IMG/VR virus record: IMGVR_UViG_3300025115_000020
Location: 1 to 48,865 of that record
Reading direction: 5' to 3' (one strand)
Length of the DNA: 48,865 nucleotides
Source: a virus
The notes below the pieces were generated by a model. It saw nothing but the letters and a program-made list of their open reading frames with translations, did not search any database and was not told the DNA's origin. Below are positions 30,502 through 38,556 of this stretch, one piece after another. Position numbers and translations under genes: made by a program. Within the stretch, counting starts at the first letter, position 1. Every line of letters starts with the position of its first letter.

Positions 30502-33255
30502 ATGGACTTCTTTCGGAAATATTATTCAGGGGTCGAGTTTGCAGGGGACGAAGTTAAAGTGCTTTGTCCCTTTCATTCCGACACGCATCCGTCAGCGTAT
30601 ATCAACACAAATGACTCACTGTTTTATTGTCATGTTTGTCAATGGGGAGGAAATGAAGAGCAATTCGTTGCTAAATTAAACAACATTTCAAGAAAAAACG
30701 CTGCGAAATTATTGGGACACATGGACAGGTACCCTATCAAATGGGAAGACACCTACCAAGTGGACTTGTGGGCGAACGCTGACTTTCTGAGTAAAGTGCG
30801 CTCTTTGGGATTAAGTCAAGAAACGATTGAAGAGATGAAACTTGGTCTTGTCAGTGTATTGGGTAAGGAAACGCTAGGAATACCTGTGTTCTACAACAAA
30901 GTGTTAGTGGACATACGCAGGTATAACCTACTGAAACATCCGAAGTTGCCTAAACTTATGGGGAACGAAGGAGCGCAAACAGGGTACGTCATTCCTTATG
31001 ATTTATGGGACAAGACTTTGCCAACTTATGTATTCGAGGGTGAGAAGGACATGCTTATAGCACGAGAACTTGGACTCAATGCAATCACATTAACAGGTGG
31101 TGCTGGTGCGGTACCGAATGAGTCAACGTTACCAGCGTTCAAAAACACCGAGTTGATACTGTGTTATGACAATGATGACGCAGGTCGTGATGGCATGGAT
31201 AACTTGTTCGCTCACCTACACAAAACATGTAGCAGTATTAAGTATATCAACATTGCAGACAGGGTATCAGAACCCAAAGAGGACTTCTATGATTACGTCA
31301 TGAAGTACCAAGGCGACGTGTTTGATTTCCTGTCATTATATACCCACGATTTCGATAAAGAGATTGTTAAAAAACGCTTTGCACCTACAACCCTTGCCAA
31401 AGCATTAGGGGAGAACAAGTTGCGTACAGAACTTACAAGTATCGTTACAGTTACGAGTGAGTTTGTGGACAACTTCGGAGTACCTACGGTTGCCAAGTTT
31501 ACAAAAGGTGCAGAAACGAAACGGAAACATGAGAAGATGTCTGAAGGCGAGGTACGTATGTGGTACTTGGAAGAGTCAAACCCTGATGAGTTACTACAAT
31601 TGATTGAGTCGGATGCCAAACTCTCCCAGCAGAACAACAACCTATTGCGCTTTGCTGGTATCAGTAAAGACGAAGAGAATGTGTCCATTGAGAAGTACGA
31701 GTTCCAAACCGTGTACTTAAACACCGTCATAGATAAAAGCACTGACGGTAACGGTATCGCGTTGGATGTATATTCCTTCGGCAAACTCAAAGTCGGTCAG
31801 CAATACGAAATAAGGTATAAGATTTACAACCACCCTACGAAACATCAAAAGTTAGTGGCGGTGTGCTACGAGTATAGACACATAGGTTCCAACGACGATT
31901 ACAAGTTAGATAGGAGTCTGTTGTCACAATTCAAAACCAAAGGCACGATAGCAGAGCGGATTGATTATCTCTACCAAAGTGCCAAACATCATGTAGCGAA
32001 ACACATGGATTTCAATATTTGGTTAGCGTCAGACTTGGTGTTCAACTCTATCTTGGAGATTGATTACGGAGAACGAATGTCAGGCGCGCTGGACATATTC
32101 ATTCTTGGTGACACGCAGGTAGGTAAATCCGAAACGACTTCAAAACTTACAGGGTTGTATGAGTTCGGTCACTTCCTGTCACTCAAGACTTCGACTACCG
32201 TCGGTTTGATTGGCGGTTCCACAAGTGTACATGGCGCTTGGTGTAATACCATTGGTGCTATACCACGCCAGCATAAACGGTTGGTGGTTCTTGAGGAGTT
32301 CAGCGGTGCAAAACCAGACTTCATTAAGACCATGACGGACATAAGAACCAGCAAAGTCTTACGACTTGCACGCGCTTCTGGGGAACTTGAGGTGGACTGT
32401 CACCTACGGATGATAACCATTTCAAACCCTATCAATGACGAAACAGGTGCACCTCGGTTCCTGTCCTCATTCCCTAACGGTGTTATTCCAGCAATGGAAC
32501 TTATTAAGTCCCAAGAAGACGTGTCCAGATATGACGCGTTCCTGATGACACCAAAGAAAGACACCCGTTCAAACCCGTTTACTCACGCATTGAAAGGCAC
32601 ACCGATAGACAAGAAGTGCTACGTTCATAAAGCAGAATGGGTAACGTCACGTAAACCAGAGAACGTCAAGTTCGACGAAGGAATTGAGTCTTACATCTGG
32701 GAACAAGGCGAGTACTTGAACAGCAAGTTTGAATGTAACTTCCCTGTATTCGGTGCGACTACTGCCAAGAAGTTGGCGAAGTTTAGTGTAGCGTTGGCAA
32801 GTTTAATACTCAACACGGATGAAACCATGGAGAACATCCTCGTCACAAAAGAAATCGTGGACTACATGGTGGAGTTCATCATCAAGATTTACAGTTCGGA
32901 GTCGTTTGGGTTAGACCGATACAAAGAAGAGTACGACAGTCACAATGAATTCACACAAGATGACGTGGTGCTACTTGAGAAACTCTACCCAGCAAATGCA
33001 ATCCTGTTCGACTTTCTTGCGAAACAAAGCAAGACGACACGTAGTAACTTACGTACGGTATCTGGGTTGGAGGGAGATAAGTTCAACCCAATATTCAATC
33101 AGTTGGTTACACTTAAGTTTATCAGGATTAGCATGGAAACGGTGTACCCTACCGAAAAGTATCGGAAGGTGTACCCACTTATCAATAAGTTTTCAATCAA
33201 CACAGGCGGAACACTGATAGGTGCCGTCAATAAAGGAGGACAAAATGTTAGATAG
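30502..33255 (+). CDS. Primase fused to an MCM-type AAA+ helicase
   Basis: A 917-residue protein. CHC2-type zinc finger C22, H25, C43, C46; TOPRIM with FEGEKD (about 178-183) and DNDDAGRDG (223-231). A linker (~270-420) and an OB-like region (~420-520) lead to an AAA+ domain: Walker A GDTQVGKS (536-543), Walker B LVVLEEF (594-600), sensor SNP and an arginine-finger-like SRYD. The stretch between the Walkers (TTVGLIGG...GAWCNTIGAI) and the ARASGELEVDCHLRMITISNP hairpin match MCM proteins, not DnaB or SF3. The C-terminus (~820-900) is winged-helix-like. Expected to be the replisome helicase and primer maker. Confidence 0.8.
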   Translation: MDFFRKYYSGVEFAGDEVKVLCPFHSDTHPSAYINTNDSLFYCHVCQWGGNEEQFVAKLNNISRKNAAKLLGHMDRYPIKWEDTYQVDLWANADFLSKVRSLGLSQETIEEMKLGLVSVLGKETLGIPVFYNKVLVDIRRYNLLKHPKLPKLMGNEGAQTGYVIPYDLWDKTLPTYVFEGEKDMLIARELGLNAITLTGGAGAVPNESTLPAFKNTELILCYDNDDAGRDGMDNLFAHLHKTCSSIKYINIADRVSEPKEDFYDYVMKYQGDVFDFLSLYTHDFDKEIVKKRFAPTTLAKALGENKLRTELTSIVTVTSEFVDNFGVPTVAKFTKGAETKRKHEKMSEGEVRMWYLEESNPDELLQLIESDAKLSQQNNNLLRFAGISKDEENVSIEKYEFQTVYLNTVIDKSTDGNGIALDVYSFGKLKVGQQYEIRYKIYNHPTKHQKLVAVCYEYRHIGSNDDYKLDRSLLSQFKTKGTIAERIDYLYQSAKHHVAKHMDFNIWLASDLVFNSILEIDYGERMSGALDIFILGDTQVGKSETTSKLTGLYEFGHFLSLKTSTTVGLIGGSTSVHGAWCNTIGAIPRQHKRLVVLEEFSGAKPDFIKTMTDIRTSKVLRLARASGELEVDCHLRMITISNPINDETGAPRFLSSFPNGVIPAMELIKSQEDVSRYDAFLMTPKKDTRSNPFTHALKGTPIDKKCYVHKAEWVTSRKPENVKFDEGIESYIWEQGEYLNSKFECNFPVFGATTAKKLAKFSVALASLILNTDETMENILVTKEIVDYMVEFIIKIYSSESFGLDRYKEEYDSHNEFTQDDVVLLEKLYPANAILFDFLAKQSKTTRSNLRTVSGLEGDKFNPIFNQLVTLKFIRISMETVYPTEKYRKVYPLINKFSINTGGTLIGAVNKGGQNVR

Positions 33256-33727
33256 AATTATCGTCAACGGTATCGACATCACGGATTACCGCAACCACCC
33301 ACGTATTTTGGAACTGCGCTTTGTCGCAATCTATGACAGGTGGTACAGAGAGTTCGGAGAACGCGCAGATGGAATCCTCGTTGGATTAGCGTCTGCGTTC
33401 CACTGCGACATCACGAAGTTACGTGTTGTTGCTAACCAGGCACCTGCGATTCGCAAGATAACCAAAGGTCAACGAGTTAAGAACATTCAAGAGCATGTAT
33501 TCATGGGCGAAGTTTGGAGAGAGGCACGGTACACCACTGCCGGTAAGTACATGAACCTGTCCACTAAGACGCTGTACTCACAAAAAGAGTACATCCCTAA
33601 GAACTTCTTGGACACCGCGTGGTTAGCGACATTGGACGGAGAGGTAGTTGCTTGTGGTCTGAAACAGTACGCTACTGAATTAGAGCGATTCCTTGAGTCA
33701 CACCACGCACTTTCAAAGGTGATATAA
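33245..33727 (+). CDS. Hypothetical protein between primase-helicase and polymerase
   Basis: A 160-residue protein. AAAGGAGG lies in the last codons of the primase-helicase gene, giving an 11-base overlap; its stop overlaps the polymerase start (TAATG). The middle contains VWREARYTTAGKYMNLSTKTLYSQKEYIP, possibly a helix-turn-helix, and basic segments (RKITKGQRVKNIQ). Tight coupling on both sides suggests a replisome accessory role. No family recognised. Confidence 0.55.
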   Translation: MLDRIIVNGIDITDYRNHPRILELRFVAIYDRWYREFGERADGILVGLASAFHCDITKLRVVANQAPAIRKITKGQRVKNIQEHVFMGEVWREARYTTAGKYMNLSTKTLYSQKEYIPKNFLDTAWLATLDGEVVACGLKQYATELERFLESHHALSKVI

Positions 33728-35826
33728 TGTTCGCCTTCCAAAAGTTCGGTTATGAAACAACCATTGTAGAGAGTGAAGCACAGGCGCTGGAGTTGCTAAA
33801 AACAATTCCAGCGCATATCTCCCTTATGGGTTTCGACACAGAAACCACAGGATTACATATCATTTCTGACAGACCGTTCCTTATGGTTGTTGGTTATGAC
33901 AAACGTATATTCTGTCTTGAGGCGACGGAAACGTGGCAAGTTAATTTTGTTAAAGAACTTATGTTTCGTTCGGACATGGTGTTTGCGCACAACGCGAAGT
34001 TTGATTATCACATGCTGTACAACACACTATGGATTACAGCAGAGGAACTTCGACGTATTAAGTGGGCAGACAGCATGGCAGTTGCAAGACTCACGCAGTA
34101 CGCAGATGAAACGGCACGTCTATCGTTAGAGAAGTTGGCGAAAGAATACGTGTTGACTACTGCAAAGGAATCTGGTTCGGCTATCAAGTCGCGTATTCAA
34201 GAACTTAACCGCAGTTCTAAAGCCTATACGAAGGAATGTTTCAAAGAATTATTCCCAGATTTAAGTTTTGAAGAAGAGTTTGATATGTACATGAATTCAC
34301 ATATACCTTATGCAAAACCATTCAACACAGATGTTCACACGTTCTTCTACTGCACTTATGCAGATGCAAATTATTATACAGTTTATGAGGAGAACCCAAA
34401 TCTGGTTCGTGCGTATGCTATGGATGATGTGGTGTTGATGCTGGAGTACCTGAAACAAGCACTACCTACATTGAACTACGTTGACCCAGGTCGCGTTACG
34501 TTCCAAAGAGAGTGTAAGTTAGTTCATGCAACCATGTGGATGGAACGCACAGGCATCAAAGTCGATAAGGACTATATGCTTAAAGCAAGGCGAAAGGTTG
34601 TGGAATACCGCGACCAATTGCAGGACAGGTTCAAAGAGTTGATTGCAGAATACGATTTTACCCACACTCAAGGTAAGCGTATCATAGAATATTTCAAGGA
34701 AGTCTGGGACATACACATGGAAACTGCGGATGAACTCTCTTTAACGAGAGTTGCAGAAAGCATCAACAATGCTCAAGTCAAAGAAATCGTTGAACTTATC
34801 TTAGAGTTGCGTAATGTAGAGAATAAGGTGTTAAGCACCTACATAGACGGGAAACTAAAGGAAATTGTAATAGGGCGCATTTACCCAACGGTGAACAATC
34901 AAGGCGCTGTGAGTGGTCGGATGTCATCCTCTATGCAACAACAACCTAAAGACCCGTTGGTCAACAAATATACAGGGGAAGAATTGTTTCATCCTCGTAA
35001 GATTTTTATAGCAGATGATGATTGTGTTCTGTTGTTCATGGACTACAACCAAATGGAGTTACGTGTTCAAGCGGAGTACACAATCTTATTAAAGAAACCT
35101 GATGTGAACTTGTGCAGTGCCTACATACCGTTGGGTTATGTTGCTGAAGACGGTCACGCGTATCGGTTGGACAAAGACAAAGGGAAACCTAAAGAGATGA
35201 AGTACTACGCACCTGACGGTACCCCATGGACACCGACAGACTTACACGCAGTAACGACATTCAAAGCGTTCCCGCATCTAAACAACGACCCAACACACCC
35301 AGAGTTCAAAAGTCTTCGACGATTGGGTAAAGTGTGTAACTTCTTGAAGAACTATCAAGGCGGAGTCGCTGCAATAAAAGACCAATTAGGTGTGTCGGAT
35401 GAAATTGCAGAGAAGTTGGACAAGGCATATTATGAAGCGTTCCCAAATATCAAAGAATACCAGCGTTGGGTGCAGAAAGAAATGCTGTACAACAACTTTG
35501 TGACAAACTTGATGGGAAGACGCTACTACATGAACGACTCACGTTGGTTCTACAAAGCAGGCAACTACCTGGTGCAAGGAACCGCTGCGGATTTGTTTAA
35601 GTCGAAACTCATTGAGTTGGATGACGCGTTGCTCCCTACGGACACACGTTTAGCACTACCTATTCATGATGAAATCATGATAAACATGCCAATACGTGAG
35701 ATGTACCTAATCCCTGTGCTACAATACATCATGGAAGATGTTGACCATGTAATCAAGTATATTCCTATGGATGTTGGGGTTGACATCAGTTACACAAATT
35801 GGGCAGACAAGGAGGAGTATATATGA
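33727..35826 (+). CDS. polA: Family A DNA polymerase with 3'-5' exonuclease
   Basis: A 699-residue replicative polymerase. Exonuclease motifs: FDTETTGL (D37, E39), HNAKFDYH (D93) and YAMDD (D234). Polymerase motif A MDYNQMELR (D439), motif B RRLGKVCNFLKNYQGG (R531, K535, F539, Y543) and motif C IHDE (H647-E649). Phe at 539, as in E. coli Pol I and not the Tyr of T7. No 5'-3' exonuclease domain. A long insertion between motifs A and B (about 450-525) is Lys/Pro-rich and could contact a processivity factor. Stop overlaps the next start (ATGA). Confidence 0.92.
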   Translation: MFAFQKFGYETTIVESEAQALELLKTIPAHISLMGFDTETTGLHIISDRPFLMVVGYDKRIFCLEATETWQVNFVKELMFRSDMVFAHNAKFDYHMLYNTLWITAEELRRIKWADSMAVARLTQYADETARLSLEKLAKEYVLTTAKESGSAIKSRIQELNRSSKAYTKECFKELFPDLSFEEEFDMYMNSHIPYAKPFNTDVHTFFYCTYADANYYTVYEENPNLVRAYAMDDVVLMLEYLKQALPTLNYVDPGRVTFQRECKLVHATMWMERTGIKVDKDYMLKARRKVVEYRDQLQDRFKELIAEYDFTHTQGKRIIEYFKEVWDIHMETADELSLTRVAESINNAQVKEIVELILELRNVENKVLSTYIDGKLKEIVIGRIYPTVNNQGAVSGRMSSSMQQQPKDPLVNKYTGEELFHPRKIFIADDDCVLLFMDYNQMELRVQAEYTILLKKPDVNLCSAYIPLGYVAEDGHAYRLDKDKGKPKEMKYYAPDGTPWTPTDLHAVTTFKAFPHLNNDPTHPEFKSLRRLGKVCNFLKNYQGGVAAIKDQLGVSDEIAEKLDKAYYEAFPNIKEYQRWVQKEMLYNNFVTNLMGRRYYMNDSRWFYKAGNYLVQGTAADLFKSKLIELDDALLPTDTRLALPIHDEIMINMPIREMYLIPVLQYIMEDVDHVIKYIPMDVGVDISYTNWADKEEYI

Positions 35827-36104
35827 ATCGTTTAGAAAAAGACCTGCAAAAAGATGTACTGAAGTTTGTGAAAGAACAAGGTATTTTTCACATAAGAACA
35901 CAGATGGGAACCAAGTCTGGATTACCTGATGTTATTTTGTGTCATGCAGGTCGGTTCATTGGGATTGAATTAAAGCGAGAAGATGGTGTTGGATTCGCTA
36001 CCGCGCAGCAGTTAATGGTTGGTAAAGACATACAGAAATCTGGTGGTGAGTTCTACGTTATCTCTTCTCTTGTAGAGTTAAAGAAGGTGTTAGGGTATGA
36101 TTGA
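35823..36104 (+). CDS. VRR-NUC domain nuclease
   Basis: A 93-residue protein, AAGGAGGA site, overlapping the polymerase stop. It is a stand-alone VRR-NUC domain: GLPDVILC (D36), FIGIELK (E49, K51) and TAQQ (Q62). The family are PD-(D/E)xK nucleases, some of which resolve branched DNA, and phages commonly encode one beside an SNF2-like helicase, as here. Confidence 0.85.
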   Translation: MNRLEKDLQKDVLKFVKEQGIFHIRTQMGTKSGLPDVILCHAGRFIGIELKREDGVGFATAQQLMVGKDIQKSGGEFYVISSLVELKKVLGYD

Positions 36105-37467
36105 GTTACGTTGGTATCAACGTCAAATCTTGGATGAATTAAACCACATACCTTCTATCGGTTTGTTTATGGGTACGGGAACGGGGAAGACTTACACTTC
36201 CCTGTTCCGTGTAAAAGAAAACCCGACAACGAACCTGCTGGTTGTTTGTCCAGCAAAAGTCGTACAGCAGTGGCAAGCAGTCATCCCTGATGTGTTACCT
36301 AACATGGAGGTTATTGAGTTCAAAAATAACGCAACTGCAAGGGACATTAACCTATCGTTGCCTAAAATCAACCACGGTAAAACTGACTACGTGATTGTTG
36401 TCAGTTTAGAAATCGTTTCAAAACTTGACAATCTCTTGCACATTGTGAACAAGAATTGGACTATCATTTTAGACGAGAGTCACAAGATAAAAGAGTATGG
36501 AACCAAAAGAAATCCTGTTAAAGTGACTCACGCTATGTTAGAATTAAGTAAGAAGACGGACTACAAAATCATCCTTACGGCAACACCAACGCAGAAAGAT
36601 AAAGGGGGTTACATTGACTACTTTACGCAGTTAAAGTTCCTCGGCTACATGGATTTGGGACTCGCAGAGTTTCAGAATAAGTTCTGCGTCATAGACAAGA
36701 TACATCCTATCGGTCACCCCTTTCCAGTGCCAATCATACGTAAGTACAAGAACACCGAAGTCTTAGATGGACTGCTTCAGTTATGCTGTCGCAGGTTTAC
36801 CTGTCAGTTCGGAGATTTTGAACCACAACACACCAAGGTAACGCTACCAGCGCCTCGCAGTTATCGCAGGCTGGTCAAAGAGCGTGCGTATGATGAACTT
36901 AACCTCACAGATTTAACGTCGCGCAGAATCGCTAAAAAGACCCTCTGCACAGGCGTAGTGCTTGGTCGTAATTCCGCTGGAATACAGATGATGATAGGTG
37001 ATAACACAGTTAAGTTCGAGTGGTTGCAGGAGTTCTTGATAAACACAGATGAAACCGTAGTGATATTCTACAACTACAACGTGGAGTTAGAAACTCTTGA
37101 AACGCTATGTAAAAACCTCGGTAAGAAGTACATCACTATCAACGGTCAAACCAAGGACAAGTTCAAGGCAATTCAAAGCGAGGGGTATCAGGTAGTACTT
37201 GGTCAGTTCGCTGCGTGTGGTGAGTCGGTAGATGGTTTACAACACCGTAGTCACATTTGTATTTACTTCGCCATGCCTGAAAGTTCTCTGTTACACCGAC
37301 AGGCGCTGGGGCGTATTGACCGTGATGGTCAAACCAAAGTCCCTATGTATTACTACTTGGTCATGGACAAGACAATCGAAGACGACATCTATAAAATGAC
37401 CGAAAGCAAGATTTTCTTTAATGAAGAAACGCTCAACCAATTAGAGTTGAAGGAGGACACCGAATGA
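36097..37467 (+). CDS. SNF2-like superfamily 2 helicase
   Basis: A 456-residue protein overlapping the nuclease gene by 8 bases. It has Q-like WYQRQIL, Walker A GTGTGKT (K31), DESH (D126-H129), LTATPTQ and QALGRIDRDGQ (402-412). Length and motif spacing fit compact phage SNF2-type translocases. With the VRR-NUC partner it probably processes recombination intermediates during replication. Confidence 0.85.
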   Translation: MIELRWYQRQILDELNHIPSIGLFMGTGTGKTYTSLFRVKENPTTNLLVVCPAKVVQQWQAVIPDVLPNMEVIEFKNNATARDINLSLPKINHGKTDYVIVVSLEIVSKLDNLLHIVNKNWTIILDESHKIKEYGTKRNPVKVTHAMLELSKKTDYKIILTATPTQKDKGGYIDYFTQLKFLGYMDLGLAEFQNKFCVIDKIHPIGHPFPVPIIRKYKNTEVLDGLLQLCCRRFTCQFGDFEPQHTKVTLPAPRSYRRLVKERAYDELNLTDLTSRRIAKKTLCTGVVLGRNSAGIQMMIGDNTVKFEWLQEFLINTDETVVIFYNYNVELETLETLCKNLGKKYITINGQTKDKFKAIQSEGYQVVLGQFAACGESVDGLQHRSHICIYFAMPESSLLHRQALGRIDRDGQTKVPMYYYLVMDKTIEDDIYKMTESKIFFNEETLNQLELKEDTE

Positions 37468-37661
37468 CACAATCACAACTCACGAAGTTCATGGATTACA
37501 AATCAAAAGATTACCTACTTCAAGTACGTGATAACGGAACGTTAGTTATCATGGACAACTACCACAACCTTGCAGCGCTTATAGCACCGACGCTTAATCA
37601 AAAGCCTGAAGTTGTGGAAAACATTGTTAAAGCCTATGGATTTACCAAGGGAGGAAAATAA
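37464..37661 (+). CDS. Small hypothetical protein
   Basis: A 65-residue protein whose ATG overlaps the helicase stop (ATGA), site AAGGAGGA. Mostly helical with DYLLQVRDNGTLVIMDNYHNLAALIA. Its position between helicase and exonuclease suggests an accessory role. No family recognised. Confidence 0.55.
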   Translation: MTQSQLTKFMDYKSKDYLLQVRDNGTLVIMDNYHNLAALIAPTLNQKPEVVENIVKAYGFTKGGK

Positions 37662-37662
37662 C

Positions 37663-38544
37663 ATGGCAACAAAAGAAAGATTTGATGTAACCGCAAGCAG
37701 TCTGGGTTCTTACTTCGGTGTAGGATTTAACACCCCAGAAATGCAACTCTTGTTCGACTTAGGTATCGAAGAAAACACCTTCACCGAAGAAGCGGAAGAC
37801 CGTATGATGTTAGGTACGACGCTGGAAAATAGTGTGTTGGATTACTTCGAGTCCTTCATGGAAATCTCTATTACCGAACGTAATGCTGGTATGGTTTATG
37901 CGTTTGATGGCAGACTCAAATGTAAAATTGACGGTTTTACTGTCGTTGACGGAGAACCTATGGTCGTTGAATGTAAGGTGTCTAACGCACAAAAGAAGTT
38001 CACGGCAGACAAGGGTTACTACCTTCAGTGCCAAGCGTACATGGAAGCAATGCAAGTTGATGCCTGCTTGTTAATGGGGTTGTGGCATGGCAAACCTATT
38101 TACACCGTCATTCGTAAAGACCCTGAAGTTATCAAACTGATTGAGGAAATGGTTGACTTCCTGTATGCCTGCTTTGCAGGTATCATATCTCCCGAAGATT
38201 TCCCATATCATTTGGTCGCTGCTTACACAAAAGAAAAACCACTTGAACCAGTGGAACTTGAAGACTCAGATGTGGCGCTACTTGAGGAACTTGAAGAACT
38301 TAAACGTTCTGTGAAGTCCACTACGTCACGTATTGAGGAGATTGAAAAATACTTCAAGCAGATGAGTGACTTCAAGTTTGACCATGAACGGTTCACTGCC
38401 ACGTTGTCCACGCAGCGTAGAGATGGGGGGATTGACATTGACCTTATCAAAGTCGATTACCCTATGCTGGATGAAACCAAGTATAAGAAACCCGATAGTG
38501 AGTACAACGTATTAAGAATCACACCAAAGAAAAAGCCGAAGTAA
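37663..38544 (+). CDS. YqaJ/lambda-exonuclease-like recombination nuclease
   Basis: A 293-residue protein, GGAGG site. The PD-(D/E)xK core is clear: E55 (GTTLENSVLDYFE), D90 (CKIDGF), E103 and K105 (VVECKVS), then QCQAYMEAM. A helical C-terminal part (~195-245) and a basic tail follow. Such enzymes digest one strand of dsDNA and hand the ssDNA to an annealing protein, here most likely the product of 28379-29329. Last gene of the early block; the shared terminator begins inside its final codons. Confidence 0.8.
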   Translation: MATKERFDVTASSLGSYFGVGFNTPEMQLLFDLGIEENTFTEEAEDRMMLGTTLENSVLDYFESFMEISITERNAGMVYAFDGRLKCKIDGFTVVDGEPMVVECKVSNAQKKFTADKGYYLQCQAYMEAMQVDACLLMGLWHGKPIYTVIRKDPEVIKLIEEMVDFLYACFAGIISPEDFPYHLVAAYTKEKPLEPVELEDSDVALLEELEELKRSVKSTTSRIEEIEKYFKQMSDFKFDHERFTATLSTQRRDGGIDIDLIKVDYPMLDETKYKKPDSEYNVLRITPKKKPK

Positions 38545-38556
38545 TCCTTCGGCTTT
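38532..38556. terminator. Bidirectional terminator between convergent blocks
   Basis: Ten-base-pair stem AAAGCCGAAG/CTTCGGCTTT with loop TAATC, followed by TTATTTT on the plus strand and preceded by AAAGAAA, giving a T-run on the minus strand. The exonuclease stop codon starts in the loop, and the giant-protein stop is at the right base. Confidence 0.9.
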
